From: Thiohalocapsa sp. ML1
Lineage (GTDB): Bacteria > Pseudomonadota > Gammaproteobacteria > Chromatiales > Chromatiaceae
Length of the DNA stretch: 64,000 nt
Reading direction: 5' to 3'
Assembly: GCF_001469165.1 (NCBI RefSeq)
Contig: NZ_JABX01000024.1
Location: 1-64,000 of the forward strand
In this document: piece by piece, positions 47,411-56,503 of the stretch
Numbering within the stretch: position 1 is the first letter of the stretch
Layout of the letters: the number at the start of each line of letters is the position of its first letter
Position numbers and translations under genes: made by a program
Notes under the pieces: generated by a model
What the model saw: only the letters and a program-made list of their open reading frames with translations
Told to the model about the DNA's origin: nothing
Databases searched by the model: none

Positions 47411-47806
47411 CGTGGTTCTCACAGTTGGGCTGACGCGCGCCGCCCCCCGCCGCGCGCGCCCGCAAACCCAGCAAGTTAAGGAAAAAGCCACCCGCAGCGC
47501 AACCGGAAGCGCCGCGCGGGCTGGGGCCGGCAGCCACCACGGCGGCCTTCTCCCACCAAAACTATCGTGAATATTGGCTTGAGGAGGTTTCCGACACAGA
47601 TGCTTGCCGTTGACACTTCATGAGTTAGAGCAACACAATGCCGCGGCGGCGATGACCCCGCACAGGGCACGGTCATCGCCGACAACAACAACCGCTGAGG
47701 GGTAGCGCCGGCCAGCCCCGCGCACGGGCGCGACCGCGTCGGTGCGCCACCACGGCATCCCCGCCCATCACCAACCATTCCAGTCTCAGAGGGAGGGACA
47801 ACAACG
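47411..47806. other. Divergent intergenic region thrC / symporter
   Basis: No gene seen. It should hold the promoters of thrC (minus) and the symporter genes (plus). A TTGACA at about 47611 has only a poor -10 downstream, so no promoter is called. Confidence 0.5.
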
Positions 47807-48061
47807 GTGACACCCGAAAAACGCGCCGACTATTGGAAGGCGAATGTCCGGCTACTGGCCATTCTGCTGATCCTTTGGTTCATCGTCTCCTACGGCTTTG
47901 GCATTTTGCTGGTCGAGCAGCTCAACACCATCATGCTCGGCGGCTATCCGCTCGGCTTCTGGTTTGCGCAACAGGGCTCGATCTACGCGTTTCTGATTCT
48001 GATCTTCGTCTATGCCGGGGCCATGAACCGGCTGGACAAGAAATTCGACGTCCACGAGTAA
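47807..48061 (+). CDS. DUF4212 small subunit of sodium/solute symporter
   Basis: An 84-residue membrane protein with two hydrophobic segments (LLAILLILWFIVSYGFGILL and QGSIYAFLILIFVYAGAMN) and the short C-terminal RLDKKFDV. DUF4212 proteins sit directly before VC_2705-type symporters and are thought to be accessory subunits. The start is GTG with GGAGGG upstream. The large subunit follows after 15 bp. Confidence 0.92.
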   Translation: MTPEKRADYWKANVRLLAILLILWFIVSYGFGILLVEQLNTIMLGGYPLGFWFAQQGSIYAFLILIFVYAGAMNRLDKKFDVHE

Positions 48062-48076
48062 TCGGGAGCAAGCCTC

Positions 48077-49921
48077 ATGACTAATCTCGATATCTGGACC
48101 TACGCGGTCGTCGGCAGCACCTTCCTGCTCTACATCATCATCGCCGTTTGGGCGCGTGCCGGCACCACGGGCGAGTTCTACGTCGCGGGCAAGGGCATCC
48201 ATCCCGTGGCCAACGGCATGGCCACCGCCGCGGACTGGATGTCCGCCGCCTCGTTCATCTCCATGGCGGGCATGATCGCCTTCCAGGGCTACGGCGCCTC
48301 CGTGTTTCTGATGGGCTGGACCGGCGGCTACGTGCTGCTGGCGCTGCTGCTGGCCCCGTACCTGCGCAAGTTCGGCAAGTTCACGGTGCCGGAGTTCATC
48401 GGTGACCGCTACTACTCGCAGACGGCGCGCATCGTTGCCGTTATCTGCTTGATTCTGGCGTCGATTACCTATGTTATCGGCCAGATGAAGGGCATCGGCG
48501 TCGCCTTCTCGCGCTTCCTTGAGATCCCCTATGACACGGGTCTCTACATCGGCATGGCCATCGTCGCCGTCTATGCCGTGCTTGGCGGCATGAAGGGCAT
48601 CACCTACACGCAGATCGCGCAGTACGTGGTGCTGATCATGGCCTACACGATCCCGGCCATCTTCATCTCCCTGAACCTCACCGGCAACCCGATCCCGCAG
48701 CTTGGCCTCGGCTCGGGTTATGCACCGGCGGACGGCACCATCTCGCTGCTCGGCAGGCTTGATCAGGTCGTGACGGAGCTCGGCTTTAAGGAATACACCA
48801 CGCAGGTCATGGGCAGTACGCTGAACATGTTCGCGTACACACTGTCGCTGATGATCGGCACGGCGGGCCTGCCGCACGTCATCATCCGCTTCTTCACGGT
48901 GCCGAAGGTTGCTGATGCGCGCTACTCGGCCGGCTGGGCGCTGGTCTTCATCGCCATCCTGTACACCACCGCTCCGGCGGTCGGCGCCATGGCGCGGCTC
49001 AACTTCACCGACACCCTGATGACCCAGCAGCCGGGCAGCACCGAGGAGGGGCTTGCGGGCTTCCAGCCGGCGGACTACGAGGCGCTGCCCGAGTGGTTCA
49101 AGAACTGGCAGGACACCGGACTGCTGGCTTGGCAGGACCTCAACGACGACGGCAAGGTGCAGTACTACGACGACACCAACCCGGCGGCGCAAGCCCAGGC
49201 CGAGGAGTTGGGCTGGGAGGGCAGCGAGATCTTCCACCAAGCCGGCGGCACGCTGAAGCCCGGACCCGACCTAGACATCATGGTGCTCGCCAACCCGGAG
49301 ATCGCGGGCCTGCCCAACTGGGTCATCGCGCTCATCGTCGCAGGCGGTCTCGCGGCGGCATTGTCCACGGCGGCCGGTCTGTTGCTCGCCATCAGCTCGG
49401 CCATCTCGCATGACCTGCTGAAGGGCGTCTTCATGCCGAGCATCTCGGAGAAGGCCGAGCTTAACGCGGGCCGCGTGGCGATGATCTTCGCAATCCTGCT
49501 CGCCGGCTGGCTCGGGCTCCATCCGCCGGGCTTCGCGGCCGGCACCGTGGCCATCGCCTTCGGCCTCGCTGCGTCGAGCATCTTCCCGGCGCTGATGATG
49601 GGCATCTTCATGAAGAAGATGAACAACACGGGCGCCATCGCGGGCATGATCGCCGGCATCACGGTGACGCTGCTGTATGTGTTCCAGCACTTCGGCATCT
49701 TCTTCGTGCGGGGCACCGAGTTCCTGATGCCCGAATGGGGCATGGGCAAGGACTGGTTCTTCGGCATCTCGCCGAACGCCTTCGGTGCCGTCGGTGCGCT
49801 GGTGAACTTCATCGTCGCCTTCATCGTCGCCGCCGTCACCGCCCCGCCGCCGGATCACATCCAGCACCTGGTGGAAGACGTGCGCGTGCCACGTGGCGCG
49901 GGCGAGGCCACCGGCCACTGA
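48077..49921 (+). CDS. VC_2705-type sodium/solute symporter (SSS family, ActP-like)
   Basis: A 614-residue sodium-coupled carrier with about 13 hydrophobic helices. Family signatures are EFYVAGKGIHPVANGMATAA, DWMSAASFISMAGMIAFQGY and GLPHVIIRFFTVP. Substrates in this branch are small carboxylates such as acetate or lactate; the exact one cannot be read here. Between helices at about residues 310-410 lies a long hydrophilic insertion with QDLNDDGKVQYYDD, which reads as an EF-hand calcium loop. A strong terminator follows. Confidence 0.92.
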   Translation: MTNLDIWTYAVVGSTFLLYIIIAVWARAGTTGEFYVAGKGIHPVANGMATAADWMSAASFISMAGMIAFQGYGASVFLMGWTGGYVLLALLLAPYLRKFGKFTVPEFIGDRYYSQTARIVAVICLILASITYVIGQMKGIGVAFSRFLEIPYDTGLYIGMAIVAVYAVLGGMKGITYTQIAQYVVLIMAYTIPAIFISLNLTGNPIPQLGLGSGYAPADGTISLLGRLDQVVTELGFKEYTTQVMGSTLNMFAYTLSLMIGTAGLPHVIIRFFTVPKVADARYSAGWALVFIAILYTTAPAVGAMARLNFTDTLMTQQPGSTEEGLAGFQPADYEALPEWFKNWQDTGLLAWQDLNDDGKVQYYDDTNPAAQAQAEELGWEGSEIFHQAGGTLKPGPDLDIMVLANPEIAGLPNWVIALIVAGGLAAALSTAAGLLLAISSAISHDLLKGVFMPSISEKAELNAGRVAMIFAILLAGWLGLHPPGFAAGTVAIAFGLAASSIFPALMMGIFMKKMNNTGAIAGMIAGITVTLLYVFQHFGIFFVRGTEFLMPEWGMGKDWFFGISPNAFGAVGALVNFIVAFIVAAVTAPPPDHIQHLVEDVRVPRGAGEATGH

Positions 49922-49955
49922 GCCCGGCGCTCCGACAACTTAGCCCGTGACTTGA

Positions 49956-49982
49956 AGCCCCGCAGCCGCGGGGCTTTTTTTT
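49956..49982 (+). terminator. Rho-independent terminator after the symporter
   Basis: AGCCCCGC-AGCC-GCGGGGCT followed by a run of eight T, 35 bp past the stop. Confidence 0.93.
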
Positions 49983-50035
49983 GCGTGCGTGGCGGTGTCG
50001 CGGAGCTCGATGTCGCGCGGTCGATTGCGCCGACC

Positions 50036-50345
50036 CCAATCCCGATCGCGATGCCGAAGCCGATCCCGATTGCGATCCCGGTCCCGATCCCGATCCCGAT
50101 CCCGATCCCGATCCCGATGCGACGCGACCAAGCCCGAGTCATCGTCTCTCAGCGCACCGGGGCGCAGAGCGCCCGCGGACGCGCGACACCGCTGGAGCGG
50201 TGTCGCGAGTGGACCCGCCCCCAACGGCCCGAGACGGGCTCAGGTCGTTGTGTTTCTCTCGTGCCGAGGCTCTGCTTCGGTACGCCTCTTCGCGGCTCTG
50301 CCGCCCCCTCGAAATGCTGCCCCGGGGCAGCAAGGCGCAACCGCG
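50036..50345. repeat. CCCGAT hexamer tract and composite repeat
   Basis: A hexamer microsatellite (CCCGAT, eight or more units with interruptions, 50036-50118) is followed by a copy of the composite unit seen at 15.4-15.9 kb (GGGCGCAGAGCGCCC, CGACACCGCTGGAGCGGTG, GCCGAGGCTCTGC). A further CGACGA/CGATTA/CGACAA run is near 50395-50420. No gene is seen between 49983 and 50469. Confidence 0.88.
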
Positions 50346-50469
50346 CCGAAGCCGTCGCCGGTCGATCTCGTTCTCGATCGTGCGGAGATTCGATGGCGAC
50401 GACGATTACGACAACGACATTCCGGCCGGGTACGCAGCTCCGACCCGGCCCCGTCGGGCCTGCGCCGAC

Positions 50470-53400
50470 CTACTCCGCCGGCCCCTTGGCCGCCTGCCCG
50501 CCGGCCAAGGGCACGACGCCGGTGCTGACCACTTCCAGCTTCCAATCCGCCGCGCGCGTGCCGGCGAGGTTCAGCTTTGCCGTCAGGTAGCGCAGCCGCT
50601 CGGTGTCGGTGCCCTCGGCGGTGCAGAAGCGGTCCTGCAAAAAGAACGGCGGCACAGCCTGGAAGTAGAGCGTCGCCCGCACGCCGGCGGGGGTGCCGGC
50701 GAGGCCGTCCAGCGCGACCTCGTAGCGCAGGGCATCCAGGCCGCCGAGCCGGTAGTCCGGGTCGTCGCCGACGCCGGTAGAGCCGGCATCCTCGGCCAGG
50801 TCCGGCCCCGCCCCCAGCGCGGCGGCGATCGCCTTGCGCGCGTCGAGATCGAGGTAGCCGTGGGGCAGGATGCGGTTGTCCTTCACCTCGGCGCAGATGG
50901 ACAGGAAGCTCGTGGTGAGCTCGCCCGCGGGCGCGGCGGCGTGGCCGCAGCGCGCCGGCCCCGCGGCCGGCGGGGTGCTCACCAGCTCCTGGTAGATCTG
51001 CACCTGATCCTCCGCGTCGATGACCTGGTAATGGGGCTGGTGCTCGCGCCGTTCCGGGGCGATGCGGGCGCTGCAATCGTCGGTCCACCAGAGCTCGCCG
51101 GTGACGGGCTGGCCCGATGCATCCACGATGACGCCGGCACCGTTGGTGCGCCCGGAGGCCCAGAGCACCGTGCCGGCCGCGTCCAGCACCTCGAAGCCGA
51201 TGAAGGCGCGCCGGAAGCCGACCCCGGACGGGAGCTTGTGCCCGGCGAGGTTCTCCACCTCGACCTCGGCGGTGAGCTTGCCGTCCGCGAGGCGCGTGGA
51301 CAGCACCGCCAGCTTCGCCGTCGCCGCGGAGGCCTGGTCCAGCATCGCCTGCTCGGTGCGCTGCAAGGGGTCGACCCCCTTAGTCACCAGCATCGGGTCC
51401 TGGGTGCGCATGCCGAGCACGTCCGGGAACTGCTGGAACATCTCCACCAAGAACACGTTCAGCCCCACCAGGGTGTGCAGCGCGAAGCCGTCGCGCTCGG
51501 GCAGGTCGATGTCCGCGGCGGGCAGGGTATTATCGGTGGCCGGGAAGCTGCTCTGCTCCTGGATGCCGGCGATCTTGCTGCGGTAGGGCCGCCCGTCCGG
51601 GGCCGTCGCCGGCATGTGGCAGTCCTGGCAGGATGCGGCCAGCTCGCCCGGGCCGAGCGGCAGCGGGCCGTCCGGGCTTTCGCCGGTGCGATACGCGCTG
51701 AAGGCCCACTCCGGGTAGGTGGTCTGCTCGTAGGTGTGCCCCAGCAGCTCGCCGCGCCGGAAGATGGGCAGGTGCACCGTGTGGCAGGTGCCGCAGACCT
51801 CGGAGGAGGCGATAACGTCGTTGTGCTTGGGCGTGATGCCGAGCGCGTGCTGCATCGGCTTCGGCAGCGGCCCCGGGAAGGGGCCGTAGAGCTCATCCGG
51901 CGGCCCCACCAGGAAGCTGCCGGTGAAGGTCTTCGCAAAGCCGGTCTCGTCCGGGTTCAGCAGCGCTTGGCGCTCGCGCACGCAATCGTTCTGGGGCTCG
52001 CCGGCGTACTGCGCCGTCGCCTGCTCGCCCAGCACCATGTGATGGCAGGCCATGCAGGAGATGCCGTCGCGCGCAAGGGCGCCGTAGCTCGCGTGGCGGG
52101 CCGTCCGGTTGTCGTCCGGGTAGGGCCGGGCGTTGACCAGGCTCGCGTCGAACACGGCGCAGCCGCCGGCCGCGTCCTTGGGCTGGTCGATTTGCCACTG
52201 GCGCTGCCCCAGGATGCCGTGACAGCCGAGGCAGGTGGTCTGCACCAGGTCGGCCTGCTCCGGGTGGAAGCGCTGGGTCTCACTCGCGAGCTGGGCGAAG
52301 AACACCGGGTCGCGACCGGCGAGGCCCATCGGCGAGCTGCGCCAGGTGGCGTAGGGCGAGAGGTTCAGGAGCTTCGCGGAGGTCGGGTCCGGCTCGGTCA
52401 TGTCGAACTGCAGGCCGGTGCCGCCGGCGTCGTGGCAACCCAAGCACTGGTCGCTAGTGAGATACATCGCGTGCAGGCCCGGACCGCCCGCCGGCATCCA
52501 GACGTTGTCGTAGGTCTGCGACGGCAGCGCAATGTCGGCCAGCGCGATGGCGCCGAGCGCCGCCCCGCCGCGGCCCGTGGCCAGGCCCGGCAGCATGTCG
52601 GCAAGCGCGGCATCCGCCGCCGCCCGCGGGGCACCGAGCGGCAGCGAGTCGTCGCTGTCGTCGGTCAGCGCCAGGTGATGCGGCACGGGGGCGCTCGGGT
52701 GTGCTCGCCCCGCCGTCGCGTCGAAGCGCTGCCGCTCGAACCAGTCCTGCACCAGGTAGGCGATCGGCTCGCCGTCGAAGCCCTGGAGGTTGTCGAGGCT
52801 CGCAAAGGTCAGGTTCGCCCGGGCCGAGGCATGGCAGTTCATGCAGTACTGACCGAAGCCCATATACGGCAGGCGGTTGTTGTTGCCGGCCGCGGGCCAG
52901 TCCGGGCTCCAGCCGGAGTCCTTGCCCCAGCCGTACCAGCCCCAGAACCAGCCGTCGTTGGCCGCACCGTTGGCGCGGACCATCACCGCGGCGCCGCTCT
53001 CGGGGACCAGATGCTCGGGGTCCACGTCCGCGCAGCGGCTCGCCGGTGCGGCGTACATCTCCTTGATCATCATCGCGCCGTCCGGCACCGGCTGTTCCGG
53101 CGCCGGCGCCGGCGCCGCGCCGGACTCGGGCCGATTGATCATCAGCCAGTCCACCATCTCCTTCGAGTACCAGATCACCACCGCGCCGTGCGTGCCATGG
53201 GCCTGGCCGGACCAGGCGCCGCCCTCGCCGTCCGCGCGGGTGGCGATGAAGGGGCCGGTGTCGCGCACCCGCTTGTCCCGCACCCAACCGGCACCCGCGT
53301 CGCGATGGCACCAGTTGCCCAGGAAGTCGTTCAGGACGGCCTCGTACCGGTCCAGCGGCAGCGCGCCCGGGGCACGCACCGGCTCCGCCAGCGACGCGCA

Positions 53401-53628
53401 CAGGGCCGGGTCCGACGGCACCACCGGCTGTGGGTGCGCCGCCTTGCAACGGCCGTCCTGTTCCAGGGCCGCGGAGGGCTGGGCCGCGAACAGCAGCGCG
53501 ACGGCGAGCGCGGCGATGGCGGCGCGCAACGGACGCGACGACAACGGCCGGCAACGCGCAGGGGCGATGCGGGCATGCATCCAAGGGCCGAACGGGCGGC
53601 TCGTCCGGGGGCTGGTCTGGCTGGGCAT
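50470..53628 (-). CDS. Cytochrome P460-like / multihaem c-type cytochrome fusion
   Basis: A 1052-residue exported protein. After a signal-like segment (AAIAALAVALLFAAQPSAA, residues ~36-54) residues ~85-270 resemble cytochrome P460: RYEAVLNDFLGNWCHRD, MIKEMYAA and NDGWFWGWYGWGKDSGW, ending in a first haem motif YCMNCH (262-266). Five more CxxCH follow at 395, 466, 525, 612 and 667. A beta-sandwich-like C-terminal part (residues ~730-1050) holds AGHKLPSGVGFRRAFIGFEV, a phrase shared with multihaem oxidoreductases of the octahaem tetrathionate reductase and related groups. Likely a periplasmic redox enzyme of nitrogen or sulfur compounds. The start at 53628 avoids codons made of intergenic repeat. 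Confidence 0.8.
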   Translation of the reverse strand: MPSQTSPRTSRPFGPWMHARIAPARCRPLSSRPLRAAIAALAVALLFAAQPSAALEQDGRCKAAHPQPVVPSDPALCASLAEPVRAPGALPLDRYEAVLNDFLGNWCHRDAGAGWVRDKRVRDTGPFIATRADGEGGAWSGQAHGTHGAVVIWYSKEMVDWLMINRPESGAAPAPAPEQPVPDGAMMIKEMYAAPASRCADVDPEHLVPESGAAVMVRANGAANDGWFWGWYGWGKDSGWSPDWPAAGNNNRLPYMGFGQYCMNCHASARANLTFASLDNLQGFDGEPIAYLVQDWFERQRFDATAGRAHPSAPVPHHLALTDDSDDSLPLGAPRAAADAALADMLPGLATGRGGAALGAIALADIALPSQTYDNVWMPAGGPGLHAMYLTSDQCLGCHDAGGTGLQFDMTEPDPTSAKLLNLSPYATWRSSPMGLAGRDPVFFAQLASETQRFHPEQADLVQTTCLGCHGILGQRQWQIDQPKDAAGGCAVFDASLVNARPYPDDNRTARHASYGALARDGISCMACHHMVLGEQATAQYAGEPQNDCVRERQALLNPDETGFAKTFTGSFLVGPPDELYGPFPGPLPKPMQHALGITPKHNDVIASSEVCGTCHTVHLPIFRRGELLGHTYEQTTYPEWAFSAYRTGESPDGPLPLGPGELAASCQDCHMPATAPDGRPYRSKIAGIQEQSSFPATDNTLPAADIDLPERDGFALHTLVGLNVFLVEMFQQFPDVLGMRTQDPMLVTKGVDPLQRTEQAMLDQASAATAKLAVLSTRLADGKLTAEVEVENLAGHKLPSGVGFRRAFIGFEVLDAAGTVLWASGRTNGAGVIVDASGQPVTGELWWTDDCSARIAPERREHQPHYQVIDAEDQVQIYQELVSTPPAAGPARCGHAAAPAGELTTSFLSICAEVKDNRILPHGYLDLDARKAIAAALGAGPDLAEDAGSTGVGDDPDYRLGGLDALRYEVALDGLAGTPAGVRATLYFQAVPPFFLQDRFCTAEGTDTERLRYLTAKLNLAGTRAADWKLEVVSTGVVPLAGGQAAKGPAE

Positions 53629-53699
53629 GGCGTGCGCGTGCCTGGCGGGGCAGCAGGTTGTGGGCTGGTCCGTCAACCCTAACCAAAGGCCGAGCAAAC

Positions 53700-54680
53700 G
53701 GCTAGATTGCTTGACGGCGCCGAATGCTTGCAGATGAGTCAAGTTTCACGACGACAAGGCGCTTGCAGGCAAAAGGGCCGAGGGCCGAGGGCCAAGGGAG
53801 CCCGCCTCGGCCCTTGGCCCTTGGTCCTTGGTTCAATGCGCCGACGCGCGGGCTGCGCAAGACGAGGCGGCGTGCCCTGGTCGGTCTGAGGCTCTGCCTC
53901 GCTAGGTGAATATTGCGCCCATGGCGAGTCGCGTCGTCCCTGGCCCCCCGACCCTCCCACTCGCGACACCGCTCCAGCGGTGTCGCGCGTCTGCGGGCGC
54001 TCTGCGCCCCGATGCGCTAACAGGCACGGCGAAAAGATAACGGCATTCGGACTGGCGCCGGGTCTCCGGCTCGGCGCCGCGTCCGGCGGCTCTGCCGCCA
54101 GTGCAACGGCATCGGGGCCCGGACAATGAAGACTTCGCGTCCTCTTCTTTGCGACTTGGCGCCTTTGCGCGAGATCTGCTGCGAATTCTTTCCGGGTCTC
54201 AGAGCCTCGGTACAAGCGCGAACTGTGGGGGCGGCTTTACCATGAAAGTCGCGCGCGGCGCGCTCCTTAATCTCGCTCTCCCTCTGGGAGAGGGCCGGGG
54301 TGAGGGAAACGGCCATGGCGAGCAGCGCCTTTCATCTTGCGGGGTGGCGCTAGCCGCCATGGCCGTTAGCCGCGCTCTTGCTTCCCGCTCACGCAGCGTC
54401 GCGGCTAAAGCCGCTCCCACGGGAGGACCTCCGCGCGCGCGAGTGCGGGTTCCGCATAATGTCCAGCAGATGGTGCCATGTCGCGCAGACGACAAAAGAA
54501 AAAGGTATCTCGCGCAGAGACGCAAAGGCGCAGAGAAGGAGAGAAGGAGAAGAGACGCGCGGTGAAAACATCGACCAATCCTCTTTCTTCCTTTGCGTCT
54601 CTGCGTCTCTGCGTCTCTGCGTCTCTGCGCGAGCTTCTTCTTATCGTCCTTCTGCGCGAGCCTTTTCTCGCCGCATCGCA
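53700..54680. repeat. Kilobase mosaic of dispersed repeats
   Basis: No gene. In order: an inverted copy of the 31.83-31.89 kb stretch (53703-53770), the GGGCCGAGGGCC hairpin (53772-53832), a GAGGCAGAGCCTC element (~53888-53902), a CGACACCGCTCCAGCGGTG hairpin (~53965), GGCGGCTCTGCCGCC (~54088), a ~130-bp copy of the CCCTCTGGGAGAGGGCC unit (54239-54368), and an inverted pair GCGCAGAGACGCAAAGGCGC / GCGTCTCTGCGTCTCTGCG around 54510-54640 containing an 10-bp tandem CGTCTCTG-type run. The surrounding 53629-54811 holds no coding signal. Confidence 0.88.
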
Positions 54681-54811
54681 ACGGGTTTCGACGTCATTTC
54701 GAGGCCACCCCCGGTACGAGAGAACATTCTTATACTTTGGCTGGGAACAGGACGAACCCGGATACCAAGCCAACGACGACCTCGCGCTCCTAGGTTCTTG
54801 AGAGAACGTCG

Positions 54812-55807
54812 CTATAACGGTACTGAGAAGGGCTTAAACCAACTCTCCCCGACAACCACCCGCAAGCCGTCCAGGTAGTAGCCTTCCTCCTTGAGCACGT
54901 TAGCTAGGCTGTCCGCGGTTCGCTTGGCTTCGGCCCATTCACCTCGTGCAAGCAAAGGGGCGATCTTCGGATGCAGACCCAGCGAGAAGTCCGCCGCTTC
55001 GATGCGCACGCCTCGGCCATCCCTCCCATCCCGCGTACCCGCTGGATCTGAGATGTTGGCCAGCCAATCAGGGTCGCTACTCACCAGGACCTCACGGATG
55101 GGTTGGTAGTACGCGCGCCATACGTCGTCGGTGAATGGCACTTCAATGTCGCCGGCGGAATCCGCGGGCGGGTCCAGCCAGCAGAACTCCAACTCGTCGC
55201 CGCGGAAATAGGCGATAGTCCCGATGTGCAGACTGCACGGTGTCCCACCAACGCTGATGAGTCTCGTGGCCTGCTCTTTCGCCCGGTCCTTGACGGCAGC
55301 ATCCGGCGGGTTGGACCGCCCTTTGCATTCGAAACCGATCCAGGCCCCCGTGTCTTGGCGTTGGCCGATCAAATCCGGGCGCGAGCGTTGTGACAACTCT
55401 GCTTTGAGTTGGTCTCTGAATACATCCAAGTGCAGCAGCCAAGGCGTATCCAGGAGTTCTTCCGCGAAGAGCTTGCACAGTACAATGCCAAGGAAGTAGC
55501 TGATCGCACCCTTCTCAGTGGGGTCCAGCGCCGCAAATGCCTCCGTGCGACAGAACCGACAGGAGTGCTCAGTGCGCTGCTCCAGAGCCATGCGGACTAG
55601 TGACAAACGGAACAGAAGTTCGTAGAGCGAAGATGCTCCGTACTGGAACACATACTGCCGGTTCGGACGGCCGACAGTGATTGCAGCGTGGACCAGATCA
55701 TCCCATGTCACCCCTAGATCCCCCGAGGCGAGAATACCCCACGACGGGCCGAAGTCTTCCGACTGGTAACGAATGCTCAGGCGGGTTGCGGGTTTGCGTG
55801 TAGGCAT
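54812..55807 (-). CDS. Hypothetical protein with PD-(D/E)XK nuclease-like motif
   Basis: A 331-residue protein I cannot assign to a named family. A restriction-endonuclease-like core is visible: RPDLIGQRQDTGAWIGFECKGRS, with D145 and E160-C-K162 in the PD-(D/E)XK pattern. Three cysteines lie at residues 83-111 (HSCRFCRTEAF, then GIVLCKLF). No membrane segment. It follows the ATPase/TOPRIM pair on the same strand after an HsdR remnant. It could be a third defence component or an unrelated orphan nuclease. The ATG at 55807 is one of two close options (55816). Confidence 0.7.
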   Translation of the reverse strand: MPTRKPATRLSIRYQSEDFGPSWGILASGDLGVTWDDLVHAAITVGRPNRQYVFQYGASSLYELLFRLSLVRMALEQRTEHSCRFCRTEAFAALDPTEKGAISYFLGIVLCKLFAEELLDTPWLLHLDVFRDQLKAELSQRSRPDLIGQRQDTGAWIGFECKGRSNPPDAAVKDRAKEQATRLISVGGTPCSLHIGTIAYFRGDELEFCWLDPPADSAGDIEVPFTDDVWRAYYQPIREVLVSSDPDWLANISDPAGTRDGRDGRGVRIEAADFSLGLHPKIAPLLARGEWAEAKRTADSLANVLKEEGYYLDGLRVVVGESWFKPFSVPL

Positions 55808-55819
55808 GGCAAGCAATCA

Positions 55820-55933
55820 TTAATACCGCCGCATGTAACCGTAGGCCTTCTCGAATAGCTCCGCGTCCCCATGCAGCTTGCACCTGAACAGCGTGCTGCG
55901 CAGTGCCTTCTTCACCTCGCGCTCGCCGCGTGG
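55820..55933 (-). pseudogene. C-terminal tail of a type I restriction subunit HsdR
   Basis: A 37-codon open stretch directly after the TOPRIM stop, in the same frame and without a start, reads REVKKALRSTLF...ELFEKAYGYMRRY and ends TAA. This is the characteristic C-terminus of type I restriction HsdR proteins, which end in a helix plus a Y-Y or R-Y tail. The rest of hsdR is missing. It implies that the ATPase/TOPRIM cassette replaced or interrupted an hsdR gene. The match is from memory of the family. Confidence 0.6.
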
Positions 55934-56503
55934 TCACTCCGCGCTCATGCGCTTCGCCAGTGCCTTCCAGTTCAGGCAGGACCATTGCAGCGACCGCGGC
56001 AGCGGCGGGCCGGGCTGCTCCTGCCGGCAGCGGGCGGCAAGCCGCTTGGCCGCATCGGCCGCCTCACGGTTGTTGACGCGCGGACCTTCGCGGTCTTCGT
56101 CCGTAACGCCGGTGTTCAGAAACTCGATCCAGTTCTCCAGGCGATCCCGGGCGAAGATGAAAACCACCTGGTCGAACTGCTCTTCGGACATGCCCTCCGC
56201 TTTGGCCTGCGCGTGAAACAGCGTGCGCAACGCCACGGGCGTGGGCGGGTCGTCATCGACATCGGCCCAGACCATGAGGGTGGTGTCGCCGCCTTGCGCG
56301 AGCACGGCCTTGAGCTCCGTGGGCATGCGGGCAATTAGGCTCGTGCGTCCACCGCAATCCACTGTTCTGACGATGTTGCTCCCCTTCCATGGCCGAATCC
56401 AGCTCGGTTTGAGCGTGTTGAGCAAACGGGTGATGAACACCGGGTCAATGCTCCGCCCCTTTTCACCCTCATGGAGACAGACAATCCGGGTTCGCTTAGC
56501 CAT
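55934..56503 (-). CDS. TOPRIM-domain protein, defence-pair partner
   Basis: A 189-residue protein with a small TOPRIM-like layout: an acidic start loop VCLHEGEKG (E12) and a metal-binding VWADVDDDP (D81, D83), with the helical C-terminus containing RDRLENWIEF. Such short TOPRIM proteins (RloB/AbiL-ii-like, DUF4276-like) are paired with SMC-like ATPases in phage-defence two-gene systems. The start overlaps the ATPase 3' end by 8 bases. The exact family name is uncertain. Confidence 0.75.
   Translation of the reverse strand: MAKRTRIVCLHEGEKGRSIDPVFITRLLNTLKPSWIRPWKGSNIVRTVDCGGRTSLIARMPTELKAVLAQGGDTTLMVWADVDDDPPTPVALRTLFHAQAKAEGMSEEQFDQVVFIFARDRLENWIEFLNTGVTDEDREGPRVNNREAADAAKRLAARCRQEQPGPPLPRSLQWSCLNWKALAKRMSAE

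Noticed and set aside
47600..47650. Strong promoter for the symporter genes
   Set aside because: TTGACA is present but the -10 region at 16-18 bp (ACACAA) is a poor match, so it was not called.
49981..53682. A 1233-codon plus-strand open frame
   Set aside because: It is antisense to the multihaem cytochrome, whose CxxCH motifs and signal peptide are clear. The long frame is a by-product of high GC and codon bias.
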